Part shown: piece after piece, positions 12,962 to 23,042 of the stretch | Position numbering within the stretch: the stretch's first letter is position 1 | Layout: every line of letters begins with the position of its first letter | Made by a program: the position numbers and the translations under genes | Origin: a virus | IMG/VR virus record: IMGVR_UViG_3300027752_000112 | Coordinates: 1 to 24,248 of that record | DNA: 24,248 nt | Strand: one strand, 5' to 3' | The notes under the pieces: model-generated | Seen by the model: the letters and a program-made list of their open reading frames with translations, nothing else | The model's database searches: none | Told to the model about the DNA's origin: nothing

Positions 12962-13291
12962 TTACAAACCCCTGTTTTGGAAGCTTTGAGCAGCAAAGAA
13001 CGCAGCCAATATGCCTGCTACCGACACGAAGTAGACCGACGCCATACTCCCTAATATGTCGGCGGCTTGAGTCAGACCAATCCAGCTACTAAAGACAACC
13101 AGAGACGGATACAGGAGCATTCCCCACAGAGCGAACCAACTCATAGCCCTCTGTGCATCCGCCCTCTCGTTGGATATTTCGAGTTGCTGTAGCTCCTTTG
13201 ATAGCTGTATTTCGTGGTCAGAAACCTCGCCATCATTGTCTAGATCTAAGGCTTCATACTTAGATCCTGGCTGGAGCTTTTTGGCGCCCAT
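12962..13291 (-). CDS. EF-hand protein with two membrane helices
   Basis: A 109-residue protein. Residues 16-27 are a complete EF-hand loop, DLDNDGEVSDHE, with acidic ligands at 1, 3, 5, 9 and 12, Gly at 6 and Val at 8. A charged helix follows (QLSKELQQLEISNERADAQR). Two hydrophobic stretches lie near 50-72 and 79-101, with a short turn, so both ends should face the same side. The ATG shares one base with the giant gene's TAA (TAATG). Size and topology allow a holin-like or ejection-channel role, with calcium as ligand. Similar EF-hand mini-membrane proteins are, from memory, found in marine phages without known function. Confidence 0.75.
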   Translation of the reverse strand: MGAKKLQPGSKYEALDLDNDGEVSDHEIQLSKELQQLEISNERADAQRAMSWFALWGMLLYPSLVVFSSWIGLTQAADILGSMASVYFVSVAGILAAFFAAQSFQNRGL

Positions 13292-16200
13292 TAATCCCCC
13301 GCCTTTCTTTTTGCTTCCCTGAAGGCTTTGTTAAAGCTGTCAAAAACACGTTGCTTGGTGACATCGATTTCTTGCAGCTTCAGCCTTAGCTCAGAAGGCT
13401 CTACAATATATTTTTCTGCCGCCTTTTCACGCTTTCTGAGTTCTCGTAAAGCTTTGTTGGATGCCTTGTAAGTTAGCTGTAGTTGAGCACTGTAATAAGG
13501 TTCGCGCCTCTTCAGTTCAGGTCTTGCTTGATACTCTTCTGCGGAGATCCTGCCGTCCTCGTTCATATCAACCGAATCAAGCTGATACAGTAGTGAAGCA
13601 TAGCGATCACTGTTTTCGTAGAACTCCATCTGATCTTTGTACTTGCTAGGCTCTTTGTAGAACTGCCCTACGATTGGGTAATCGGTAAACTCTATCGCTT
13701 CCGGATCGGTAGCAGCTTTATACGCAACGTCTGATATGTCTCCAACAAAGCGCCCCACTCCACCGAGTATCCACGCAGCTATATAGTCGACCTGATCTGG
13801 CGCAAGATAACTTGTGGGATAATAAGCACTGTCAGTAATCTCATCTCCGTCTAAATCGTTGATGCGCTGGATCACATCCTTAGCCAACTGAGATGTAGAT
13901 CGTTTAGTCACATAAGCCTGGGCTTTCTTAGGCTCTGTCGGGAACTGTTCGCGCTGTATTGGGTTGCCAAAGAAGTCTTTGTTTGCGATCAAGTCACCCA
14001 GTAACTCCACTAAGTCCGGAGCAAATCCCCGTAACCTTTCGTAGCCCTCGCCCTCTTGCGTGTCTAGTGGGCTAAAATTATCGATAAAGCTTTGCCATAT
14101 CTGCGTGAAAGCCTCGCCTTCATCCTTTAGTTCGTACTGCAATTCAGCCATGACGCGACCCGCGTTGTAGAAAAACTGATAAGAGTAGGCTAAAGGGAAG
14201 ACAGCCATCGTGCCGTCTTCTTTGGCTATATTTATTGATCGTTTCAGTTGCGAGTCATTGTAATCGTCGTACTTAACTTCATCGTCATCGTCCATATCCG
14301 AGGTCAGGATGTTGTACACAGTGATTGTATATCCAGCACCAAACAGTCCCATCAAAAAAGCAGGGACTTTCTTACCGCCCCGACCTGCGGCTTGGATAAA
14401 GTTCTGAGTACCCTGCTGCGCAGCGTTAAAGAACAAATAGAGTAGATTGACAAAAGCACTAATTTCACCTTTGCGATTAAAGTTGACCGTGAGGTCTTTA
14501 GCTAGTGACGCTGAGTTAGCTCTCGGCGCTCCCGCTTTCCTAGCCTCTACATACGCAGAGACGCGAGCCGCGTTCTCCATAGTCTGATTAAAGTCCTCTA
14601 CAAACTTGCCTAACGACTTTAAGCCTCCACGAATATTGCCTCCCTTAATTTGGTTTTCTATCGCTCGAACTTCTTCCTCATAAGTGCGTGTCAGAATCAT
14701 GCCCGTAGGCGCTCCGTCCTCGAAATACTCTTTGACGTATTGATCGTATGCAGATTGCTTGGCGCTGCCCCGCGCAGTGAAAGACCTGCCACGACCCTCT
14801 GTCTCCCTAAGATGCCTCCAGTAAGCTCTAAGCGCATTCGGGTAGTTGTAAATCATTTTAGCGGTAACATCCTTACCGTCAGTCCTAGAGCCCTTAGCGC
14901 CTGCTTCGCTCATTGCATACGGTATTGCCGTTACAATATCGCGCAGTGGGTTAACTAGCCCCCATGCTGGGTTGTAGTTGATAAGAACATTACGCCGGAA
15001 GTTTTGCAGACCGTTAAAAGTCGAAACCAAATTCTTTCCGGTTTGAGAAGACATATTGAATGTAGATTCGCCCAGCTTTTGCAGCACTCTATTGATATCG
15101 TCATCTTTGAACTCAATAAAGAATGTCTGACCACCCCGCTTCACTCTAATAAATCTGGGGTCTCCGTTTAATCGCTTTTGGTTATCCATCTGAGTCAGCG
15201 GAATCTTTTCGCCGCCATCAGTAGCTTTGTCTGCGGGTCGAGACTTGTTGTTCCATATCGTCCACGGCACCTTGCCTTCCTTCTCGTTAATCTCTGGGTC
15301 GATCTCGAAACCAGAGTTAAGCAACATATCTAGAAGCACGTTGGAGACTTTATTTTTTTCGCCGCGTTTGATTTTTTCAGCCACATCAAGTATCGATATG
15401 ACTACTGGATTTGCAGGAAGCGTCGTCCTACCCTTAGCTTTTAAGCTCTCACTGCCGGTAATAGAGAAGCCTCTGGTCTTGCCAGACATGGTGTAGTCAG
15501 ATTCGATATTTTCCTCTGCCGCAAAACCTTTTAACGGAACGTAGTATCGATACTGCCCCTCCCAATCTTCAACTGTTTCAAAATCTAGCAGTTGGTTTTT
15601 GATCATACGATCCCGATGCTCTTTAAGCATGTCGTAGATAAGCTGAGAAGCTTCATCCATAGTCGCCGTTAAGCCATCAACGCCAGCGATTGTTAGTATC
15701 TCAATCGCTTCTTGATTGCTTATCCCAGAGCCTCCCTGCTCCGTCTCATAGTTCTGAAACGGGATAGGTGTCTCTTCGTAGTAGTCAATCAGTCGCTGGT
15801 TCTCCGCCTTCTCTGCGGAAGCTACCAGCTTCTCTCTTTTCTCTACTGCTTTTTGCGCGATCACTGCGTTTCGCTCAGGGGCATGCTTCGCCAGCAGATA
15901 CTTACCAAGACCCTCAACGTCGATCTTCTTGCTAGACAGTATCTTAATGATTGGCTCAAGGTATTTTTTCTGCACTAGGTCTAGCTCATACGCAGCCTTG
16001 CCGTGCATTAGGTTTTCTGCGTCGTAGAATGACTTGTCAGCCGGTAGTCTTTCTATGCCTTTTGCCGCAGCTATCTTTCGCTCCAACTGCTTCATGTCAA
16101 CATATTGATCCATGATGCCTCTATAGAACGGCAAGATTTTTTCTAACCTGTATTGCAAATCTTTGACTACATCTGCGGCGTCTTCCTCGTTGAATTTGCT

Positions 16201-19200
16201 GCTTGGATTTTTATTGGGATCATCACCCAACATATCTAACGCAGAGGAGACACCCCCATAGTTTTGATTGACGTATCGACCTAGAGCTATGCGAGTGGAG
16301 ATAGAGGTTTCGTAGCCGTCCAAGCCTTCATCGAACACAGTGAGCAGCAGGTCATCGATGTTATCGAAGCCTAACCAATCATCGTCTCGCAAAGCTTTGA
16401 GAAGACGCTTAGAGTCTGGAGACATAGCGTCAAGGTCTTGATCTGTTATGTCGGCTACGAGCTCCCCTTGAGGAATGCCAGCTTTCTCTAGATCATCAAC
16501 AAGTCGATTCCTGGTTGCCAGAGAATCGGGGGCTTCTCTGAACGCTGGCGTGTTTGCCATATCCAGAGAAGGGGTTGGTCCTAGTCCTGTTCCGGACTCA
16601 TCGGCTTGACCTTCGTTGAGAACATCTCCTTCAACACCATATTCCCTTGGAGTTGCCTTTCCTTGAGCGAAAGATTTGATGACTTCATCCAGTTTTGCTC
16701 TGTCAACGCCTTCCGCTTCGTACCACGGGTATCCTTGGTCATATTCGCTCACCTTAAAGTTCTTGGGAAGTATACCAACTTTTGGTTTTTTGATCTCGTC
16801 CAAAAACAGCCTGAAGTTTTCTCTATTGAACTTGTAAGGCTGACCATTGGAATCAGAGTACATAAAGTATTGTTTACCTTTATCGTCTCTCGCATAGATG
16901 GCGCCGTAGCGGAACATATTCTGCTTGCCTTCCGGAGCGCCCATAAATGCGTAGGGGTTAGAGGCACCCTCAATATCGTCCACTAGACCTTGCATCGTAG
17001 GATGAGCTACGACCTGTCCTGAATTAAGAACCCAGCTTTCCCAATGATAGCGTCCGACACTGGCGTCTTGAGGTCTGCCTAAGCGAGTGTATAGCTCTAC
17101 AATTTTATCTTGCAGGGCGTTTTCCATAACCTCGTAACGTGCAAGACCATGAAGCCCACTAAAGTTGTCCGCAATATCGTCGTATATTAGTTTGCCGTAG
17201 CGCCCTGAATCCCACATGGTGTTTAACTGGATGCGATCTAGGATCACAACGTCGTCTCTACCCGTCATAAGCATTAAGAACGAGAAGACTTTGTTGTCGA
17301 TACCAATCTTTTCGTTCATACCTTGGAACTGCCGACGAACTTCCGCAGTTGAGATTGATCGGTCTGACACTAAATCATGCAAAGTCGCTAACTTAGATTG
17401 ACCATTAACCTCATCCAACTCAGACATCTTCAACATGAATTTAGCAAAGTCATTTGAGTTAGATGTACCAGCTTTTCCAAAAGACCCTGCCGGAATCATT
17501 TGTCTAACCGAATCTCTCCAGTCAGCAACATCACGATTAGATGTGACTTCTTTCGTCGCCCCTTTGCTCTCATCAGTAACTACAGTTCTAGTAACCATTT
17601 CATCGGAGAAATTACCCTCTAATGTTTTTTGTACTAGATCAGAGAATGGGTCGAAATTTTGACCAAGCGACTTAGTCATCAGGTCTACGAATGCAGACTC
17701 CTGGGCGCTAGCTGTTAGCATCCTAGAGAGCATTCCCCATAACATTAGCTTCGCCGTATGCTCTGGTGTAGCTGCTCCTTTGGAATATAACTGACCCATT
17801 CTTTGAGCAGTTTTCAAACCGGCGTTAGCAGCGGCTAACTGATCTCCACGCAACTTTGAGTGGGTTTCTACCCACAAGTCCATGTCGTTATAAAGTTTTA
17901 TTAGATAATGGGGTGGGCGTAAAACCAAAGTCTCTTTAGTTTTTACTTTGCCAGCAGTGACCTCAAGCGATCCGCCCGTCAGGTCTTTCTCGAACGCAGT
18001 CCAATTAGTTGCGCTATCGAGTACCTTCGTGTGCCGTGCAACTAACTCACTGAGAAGTGGTAGCTGCTTGTCAGCATTTTTCGGATTGACTTCTTTAGTG
18101 ATCGCAGACTTTCCGCGAACTTTCCCTCTAGGCTTTTGGTAGAGATACTTTTGATCTCCCCGTATATCTAGGGAAGGGGTATCCCGTAAGCTTGGTCCAG
18201 ATGAGTCCCTGTCGGGGTCTTGTATCGATCCCGCCAGTCCGTCACCGGCTGATCGTTGTCCACCGCCTCCTGTGCCTGCTGGTCCAGTGCCTCCGGTGAA
18301 AGGTATTTGAACGCCTCTATTGACGGACTGTGACCGAAAGTCTTCTTGTAGGCTTCCACCGCCGGACTTAGATTGCTCTTCGCCGAAATCGTTACGTTGC
18401 CCATATTCTAATTGTCCTGCTGTTTTTTCTGGGTTGGCTTGTATCGCCCTAAATATATCATAAATTGCTGGGGCGTTATCCTTCAACAATTTAGGATTGC
18501 CGATAAATACTGCGCCAGCTTGGGCGAACACTTCTTTTTGAATCGTCTGTAAAGCGTCGCCGACTCTTTTCTCTGCACTTACACTTTCTTCGTATCGATT
18601 GTCCGTATTTAGGAACGCATCATTAACTAAGTCACCCATTATGGAGAACGGGTAGTTAAACTCTTGACCGAACTCTGTATCTGCACTCCATGCGTCATAC
18701 GTTTCCTGCACCGCATCGCCGAACTTTAAGTTGAAAGTATTGCTCGCGTAGGTTTGAACTAAAGACCCAGCCGCTGTATTTATTGAGACATCAAACTCGG
18801 GCAGTCTTGCTGAATAGTTATTAATGTAGTCGGCTAAGTGCCAATGCTCATGAGCCATAACGTGGGCTAGTTGGCGTCTAGTTTCCTGATCGATCGTTGC
18901 GCCTCTGACTAACTCAGGGTCAATGCTCATCGAGAATGTGCTTGGGTAAAAAGATCCAAGAACACCGGCTCTGTGAGGATTGGAGTAAATCCCTTGGGTA
19001 TTATTTAGGAACACACTCGGCATCCCCCTCTCTGATAGATCCAGCAAAGTGTTCACGATTTGAGCAACACTTGGGTCTGCATCAATACTGTTTGATGCAG
19101 CGATACCCTCAGAAATGAAAGTAGATAGGGTGACTTTTTTCCCAGTTTCCGAACTGGTCACAACGGGACTCTCTGTTGGTGATTGCCCTATTCCAAGCAC

Positions 19201-22200
19201 ACCCATCAATTTAGACATGCTTCCGAATGCCTGACGCTCAAATTGATCTTGAGTGTCGAGCATATAGGTTGTCTTGCCTTTGCCTAGATTTACTCTAGTA
19301 AGCCGCTTCTTTATATCGCTCTGAGGTTCTCCCCTTAAAGCTCCGGCACCAGTCAAAGTTCCGATGGGAAGGTTTGCGGTCTTCGATGCTTCCCTTTCTG
19401 TAGAGCCTCTTGGTAGTTGCACCGCAGCCATGTCTGAAGGCTTGGCGGCTTCGTCAAATTCCCGCTGACGAATTACCTTGAATTGCTCAAGCGCGTCTTT
19501 CTTGTTGCCGCCCAGATACCCATCCATTCCTTTAGCAGCAGTACCCAAAGCTTCTCGGTCATACCAGCTTCTGGACTGAGCGTCGTAGAACATTCTGCGC
19601 TCATCGCCATCGCTAAACGAAACGATGTGTTCACCGTTCTGCTGAAAGTCTTTATCTTTTTTCGTTGATTTGTTGGCGTCGAGCGAAGGGTCTTTAACTC
19701 TGAGCTCTTGGGGTGCAGCAGCAACCGCTCCACCACTCGCTGCAAACTCTTCTTGCCGGATAAGCTTAACTTGGTCGATTGCTTCTTTGCGCTTCTCACC
19801 TAGCTCTAGGTCGGTATTAACGTCATACCAGACTCCATCTTCTTGGCGGATTGTACGGACATCCCCATCTGGATAGACGAGGTCAAGATGGTCTTCGTTA
19901 TCTACGTTTCGTTTTGGCTTGGGGTTTGCGTCTGGTTGAGAGACTCTGCCTTCTGCCTGTCCGCTCTCTCGTCCAGTATCTTCCGTAACATCGCCTTGGC
20001 GTACCGCTGCGAGTTCTCGTTCATTGGTGGCATTTTTCCGTCGATCAGAAATTGCAGTCCGCGCTTCTGCTTCTCGCTGAGTTGCATTGGTTTCTCTTCC
20101 ATCAGGTTCCCCAAATATGTTGTTAAGTTCAGCGTCTTTCTCGCTGTCAGTCATCTCGCCCCATACTGGCAGTTCGAGACGATTAGTATCGCCTAAAGTA
20201 ATGCCTGCTAATGCGTCATCGTACTCTAATTCTGTGACAGTAACCCCAGCACCTTCTTGGGACAAGTCAGCTATGACACTGCTCTGTTGACTTTGTTCTA
20301 TAATCTCAAGATCCGCTAGATAACCAAGCATGGAATCTATGTGCCGCTGCTCTGCAACCCCTAGCTTCTTTCCAGCAATTGCTTTTGCGACAACCCGTCG
20401 AGTTGCGTCACCGTTTGTATTGCCTCCTAAGTTTCCATCTTTTTGAGCCTGTTGGAACCATTCCGATCGAGCAACCCAAGGAGACCGACCTAATGATTCG
20501 CCTTCCGGTCCAACAATACCTTTTCCACCGATTATTTCCCATCCGGCATACTCAGCCATATCCGTTAATGTTTCTGCATTTCTTTGAATCGGATCTTCAA
20601 CGATTGGAGCAGCTTCAGCCACTGGCTCTGCAACACCCTCTACCGGAGCTTCTTCAACAACAGGGGTTTGCGCTGCCGTACTAGCTCTCTGCCTTTCTAT
20701 GTCAGTGAGCGTTCTAATTGCTGAGATTCTGTCCTTGCCCAGATCAATATTGTCCATGCCGGAATCATTTTTGCCTAACTCTGGAATGGTTTGTGATGAT
20801 GCATAGAAGCCACCGCCTGCGTCTGTCGCGTACTGCTTCATTTCGTACTTAGTGCCACTATCAGGGAAGCTGACCTCAGTGACTTGACGCCCAATAGAAT
20901 CGGAAGCCTGTCTAATTTTTGGCTTTGTGACTACGCGGTTTTTATCCGTTAATGGACTGACGAACGGATCACTATCATTGAGCGGTTTATTATCTACGGG
21001 ACCGATAAGTGGCGAGACTACTGGCGCGTTTGCGTCAGTTGTCCCTCTACCCTCAATTCTTGATGACATTGTTGGTTCGGTTCTAGTCCTGGTTGCCGCA
21101 ACTTCTGTCTGGGGAGCCTCCTCGCTTACGACAGCAGCTTCTTCTCTCACTTCATCGAGAGTTTGAGTTGTAGTCGTTGTGGAATCTTCTGTTTCAACGG
21201 TGGTTGTAGACGCCACTGGTTGAGGTACAGGCGGAAGATCTACTAACCCCTCATCCACTTCTTCGGGTGGATAAAGAATCATGCTGCCTTTATCGCTAAC
21301 GCTATAAGTGGTGGCTCCTCCTGACGTATCCTCGATGACTAGCCCTTCAGCCACCATCGCTGTCAAAAGATTTTGTTGGTTCTCAGCGGTCTCAAACATC
21401 TCACCCGCTAGCTCTTGAGCGGTGATACCGGCAGATAGATCAATAGTCTCTAGCGTATCTACTATGTTGCTTTCTACTTCTGGCTGCTGAGTAGTAGCTA
21501 CTTGTTGAGTGTCACTTCCTTCAGGGGCAGGTAATGCCGCTCCAGAATCCTCTGTAAATTCTGCTTCAACAATTTCGCGCACAGAGTCACGCATTGCTTG
21601 AAGACGATTTTCAGTGTCTTGTATTAGTGCGTCACGAACACTAGGTTCTGGCTCTCTGCCTCGAAGGGTGTTTACACCCTCAGCTATTGGCGCTGTAACG
21701 CCCGATACCGCGAAGCCACCTATCAATCCGGCAGCGGCGGCGTTCATTACTTTTGATCTTGTTTCTTCATTAGAGAGAGCTTCTAAGTACTCTATTTTTT
21801 GTTGATCGGTGAAATTGTTATTGGCGAAGGTTACAGCCATCTCAGTAATCATTACCTGAGTAGCTTCTGTCATACCTTCAATACCAGAGGTCTTACCAAC
21901 CTCTTTAAGAACCCTCTCGATAGCTCCTGATTTTTGTAATGCTTCCGCACTTAGAAAATCTTTTAACGGCTCCAACATGTCCGGTGTTAGCTGCTTTGCC
22001 ACACGCAATGGTACTGCGAAGGTATCTAGAGCACCGGCAGCTATACCCGCAGCAATAGCGGTGCCTGGAGCTTGTACGCCAGTTCTCTCATATATCTCAC
22101 CAAAGTTTTCACCAGTGTTGAGAGTTACTGATTGTGAGCCAGACCCCAATAACCCGTACTTATATGCCTGTTGGCTTATATAGTCTTGCTTTGCTCTATT

Positions 22201-23031
22201 TGCAGCTTCTTTAGCTACCGCTCCTTCCATGTCCTCGCGGATCAGTTCTTGTAGGCGATCATTTGCTGCTGTGTCAAAATCCCTGTCTTTAAGGCGAAGC
22301 TTCTTGAGAGCGTTAGATAAACCTTCACTCCCCAAGGTTGTTTGATCTTTAATTTGTTTTTTAGCTAGCGCCTCTAAAGCTTCCTTAGCACCCTCCTTCC
22401 CTAAGTACTTTGCCGCAGTACCGGCTACTATACCTGTTACTCCACCAGTACCTAAACTTATAGCTATGCTAGGTAATACGTTACCGATCGTGTAACCAAG
22501 GTAATCGCCTAGTCGCTCCATACCTCCATCTAGACTTAGGTCTATCTCTTCTAATGTTCCTACGTTGGGGGAGAATTTTTCCGCCTCACGCATTTTTTCT
22601 TGATAGAAACCCAGCCCTGACTCAACCATTTCCGGATTATCTATGAGTGCTCCAAGAGTAGCTTTCGCTCCCCCATACAAGCCCAGCATTTGCTGAGTGC
22701 CAGCAATAGCACCCCTGGTAAACTGCGAGTCTTCTTCCTCTAATAACGCATCACCCAGATTATTAATCCGCTCCATTTCAGTTTGCTGGATTGGTGCTTG
22801 AGCGTTTGCGCTAGGCGGAGAAACGCTTGCAGCTTGCACTGCCGGCATTGTTGGAGTGACCGGATCTGGCTGGTTAGGGACTGTAAAGTCTTCTCCCTCA
22901 GTTTCGAGAGACAAATCTCCTAATGAGGCAAAGTCAAAGTCCCGCATAGACAACGGCTTTTCTTCAACAGGCGTTTTAGGGGCGTAACGAACAGACGGGT
23001 CTTGACGACCAGTATAAGAATTTAAAGCCAT
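13291..23031 (-). CDS. Giant polyvalent virion protein with zincin motif, LPD38-like region and EF-hand
   Basis: A 3246-residue protein. In order: a disordered start; three small-residue hydrophobic segments near 178-210, 322-335 and 429-450; a winged-helix-like patch about 530-580; disordered acidic linkers. A roughly 55-residue module occurs three times (719-780, 1048-1096, 1135-1192). A zincin motif HEHWH sits at 1394-1398 with a possible third ligand Glu1500. A helical domain spans about 1640-2060, with long helical regions after it. An LPD38-like region covers about 2665-2995 (NFRRNVLINYNPAWGLVNPL; FNRKGEISAFVNLLYLFFNA). An EF-hand lies at 3155-3166 (DMNEDGRISAEE), then a basic coiled tail. 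Known proteins of this kind are packaged and injected with phage DNA. AAAGGA precedes the ATG by about 7 bases. Function of the whole is inferred. Confidence 0.85.
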   Translation of the reverse strand: MALNSYTGRQDPSVRYAPKTPVEEKPLSMRDFDFASLGDLSLETEGEDFTVPNQPDPVTPTMPAVQAASVSPPSANAQAPIQQTEMERINNLGDALLEEEDSQFTRGAIAGTQQMLGLYGGAKATLGALIDNPEMVESGLGFYQEKMREAEKFSPNVGTLEEIDLSLDGGMERLGDYLGYTIGNVLPSIAISLGTGGVTGIVAGTAAKYLGKEGAKEALEALAKKQIKDQTTLGSEGLSNALKKLRLKDRDFDTAANDRLQELIREDMEGAVAKEAANRAKQDYISQQAYKYGLLGSGSQSVTLNTGENFGEIYERTGVQAPGTAIAAGIAAGALDTFAVPLRVAKQLTPDMLEPLKDFLSAEALQKSGAIERVLKEVGKTSGIEGMTEATQVMITEMAVTFANNNFTDQQKIEYLEALSNEETRSKVMNAAAAGLIGGFAVSGVTAPIAEGVNTLRGREPEPSVRDALIQDTENRLQAMRDSVREIVEAEFTEDSGAALPAPEGSDTQQVATTQQPEVESNIVDTLETIDLSAGITAQELAGEMFETAENQQNLLTAMVAEGLVIEDTSGGATTYSVSDKGSMILYPPEEVDEGLVDLPPVPQPVASTTTVETEDSTTTTTQTLDEVREEAAVVSEEAPQTEVAATRTRTEPTMSSRIEGRGTTDANAPVVSPLIGPVDNKPLNDSDPFVSPLTDKNRVVTKPKIRQASDSIGRQVTEVSFPDSGTKYEMKQYATDAGGGFYASSQTIPELGKNDSGMDNIDLGKDRISAIRTLTDIERQRASTAAQTPVVEEAPVEGVAEPVAEAAPIVEDPIQRNAETLTDMAEYAGWEIIGGKGIVGPEGESLGRSPWVARSEWFQQAQKDGNLGGNTNGDATRRVVAKAIAGKKLGVAEQRHIDSMLGYLADLEIIEQSQQSSVIADLSQEGAGVTVTELEYDDALAGITLGDTNRLELPVWGEMTDSEKDAELNNIFGEPDGRETNATQREAEARTAISDRRKNATNERELAAVRQGDVTEDTGRESGQAEGRVSQPDANPKPKRNVDNEDHLDLVYPDGDVRTIRQEDGVWYDVNTDLELGEKRKEAIDQVKLIRQEEFAASGGAVAAAPQELRVKDPSLDANKSTKKDKDFQQNGEHIVSFSDGDERRMFYDAQSRSWYDREALGTAAKGMDGYLGGNKKDALEQFKVIRQREFDEAAKPSDMAAVQLPRGSTEREASKTANLPIGTLTGAGALRGEPQSDIKKRLTRVNLGKGKTTYMLDTQDQFERQAFGSMSKLMGVLGIGQSPTESPVVTSSETGKKVTLSTFISEGIAASNSIDADPSVAQIVNTLLDLSERGMPSVFLNNTQGIYSNPHRAGVLGSFYPSTFSMSIDPELVRGATIDQETRRQLAHVMAHEHWHLADYINNYSARLPEFDVSINTAAGSLVQTYASNTFNLKFGDAVQETYDAWSADTEFGQEFNYPFSIMGDLVNDAFLNTDNRYEESVSAEKRVGDALQTIQKEVFAQAGAVFIGNPKLLKDNAPAIYDIFRAIQANPEKTAGQLEYGQRNDFGEEQSKSGGGSLQEDFRSQSVNRGVQIPFTGGTGPAGTGGGGQRSAGDGLAGSIQDPDRDSSGPSLRDTPSLDIRGDQKYLYQKPRGKVRGKSAITKEVNPKNADKQLPLLSELVARHTKVLDSATNWTAFEKDLTGGSLEVTAGKVKTKETLVLRPPHYLIKLYNDMDLWVETHSKLRGDQLAAANAGLKTAQRMGQLYSKGAATPEHTAKLMLWGMLSRMLTASAQESAFVDLMTKSLGQNFDPFSDLVQKTLEGNFSDEMVTRTVVTDESKGATKEVTSNRDVADWRDSVRQMIPAGSFGKAGTSNSNDFAKFMLKMSELDEVNGQSKLATLHDLVSDRSISTAEVRRQFQGMNEKIGIDNKVFSFLMLMTGRDDVVILDRIQLNTMWDSGRYGKLIYDDIADNFSGLHGLARYEVMENALQDKIVELYTRLGRPQDASVGRYHWESWVLNSGQVVAHPTMQGLVDDIEGASNPYAFMGAPEGKQNMFRYGAIYARDDKGKQYFMYSDSNGQPYKFNRENFRLFLDEIKKPKVGILPKNFKVSEYDQGYPWYEAEGVDRAKLDEVIKSFAQGKATPREYGVEGDVLNEGQADESGTGLGPTPSLDMANTPAFREAPDSLATRNRLVDDLEKAGIPQGELVADITDQDLDAMSPDSKRLLKALRDDDWLGFDNIDDLLLTVFDEGLDGYETSISTRIALGRYVNQNYGGVSSALDMLGDDPNKNPSSKFNEEDAADVVKDLQYRLEKILPFYRGIMDQYVDMKQLERKIAAAKGIERLPADKSFYDAENLMHGKAAYELDLVQKKYLEPIIKILSSKKIDVEGLGKYLLAKHAPERNAVIAQKAVEKREKLVASAEKAENQRLIDYYEETPIPFQNYETEQGGSGISNQEAIEILTIAGVDGLTATMDEASQLIYDMLKEHRDRMIKNQLLDFETVEDWEGQYRYYVPLKGFAAEENIESDYTMSGKTRGFSITGSESLKAKGRTTLPANPVVISILDVAEKIKRGEKNKVSNVLLDMLLNSGFEIDPEINEKEGKVPWTIWNNKSRPADKATDGGEKIPLTQMDNQKRLNGDPRFIRVKRGGQTFFIEFKDDDINRVLQKLGESTFNMSSQTGKNLVSTFNGLQNFRRNVLINYNPAWGLVNPLRDIVTAIPYAMSEAGAKGSRTDGKDVTAKMIYNYPNALRAYWRHLRETEGRGRSFTARGSAKQSAYDQYVKEYFEDGAPTGMILTRTYEEEVRAIENQIKGGNIRGGLKSLGKFVEDFNQTMENAARVSAYVEARKAGAPRANSASLAKDLTVNFNRKGEISAFVNLLYLFFNAAQQGTQNFIQAAGRGGKKVPAFLMGLFGAGYTITVYNILTSDMDDDDEVKYDDYNDSQLKRSINIAKEDGTMAVFPLAYSYQFFYNAGRVMAELQYELKDEGEAFTQIWQSFIDNFSPLDTQEGEGYERLRGFAPDLVELLGDLIANKDFFGNPIQREQFPTEPKKAQAYVTKRSTSQLAKDVIQRINDLDGDEITDSAYYPTSYLAPDQVDYIAAWILGGVGRFVGDISDVAYKAATDPEAIEFTDYPIVGQFYKEPSKYKDQMEFYENSDRYASLLYQLDSVDMNEDGRISAEEYQARPELKRREPYYSAQLQLTYKASNKALRELRKREKAAEKYIVEPSELRLKLQEIDVTKQRVFDSFNKAFREAKRKAGD

Positions 23032-23042
23032 ACTGGAGTCCT

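Noticed and set aside
12787-12996. Minus-strand 69-residue frame between the two small membrane genes
   Set aside because: It overlaps both real genes in another frame, has no ribosome site and has a composition unlike phage proteins here.
18168-18404. Second minus-strand frame inside the Gly-rich linker of the giant gene
   Set aside because: The host gene is continuous and strongly protein-like. A frame open through a low-complexity stretch is expected by chance.
13461-22183. Many plus-strand frames of 60-126 codons opposite the giant gene
   Set aside because: They have no ribosome sites, no families and no operon logic; they are shadows of the long coding strand.
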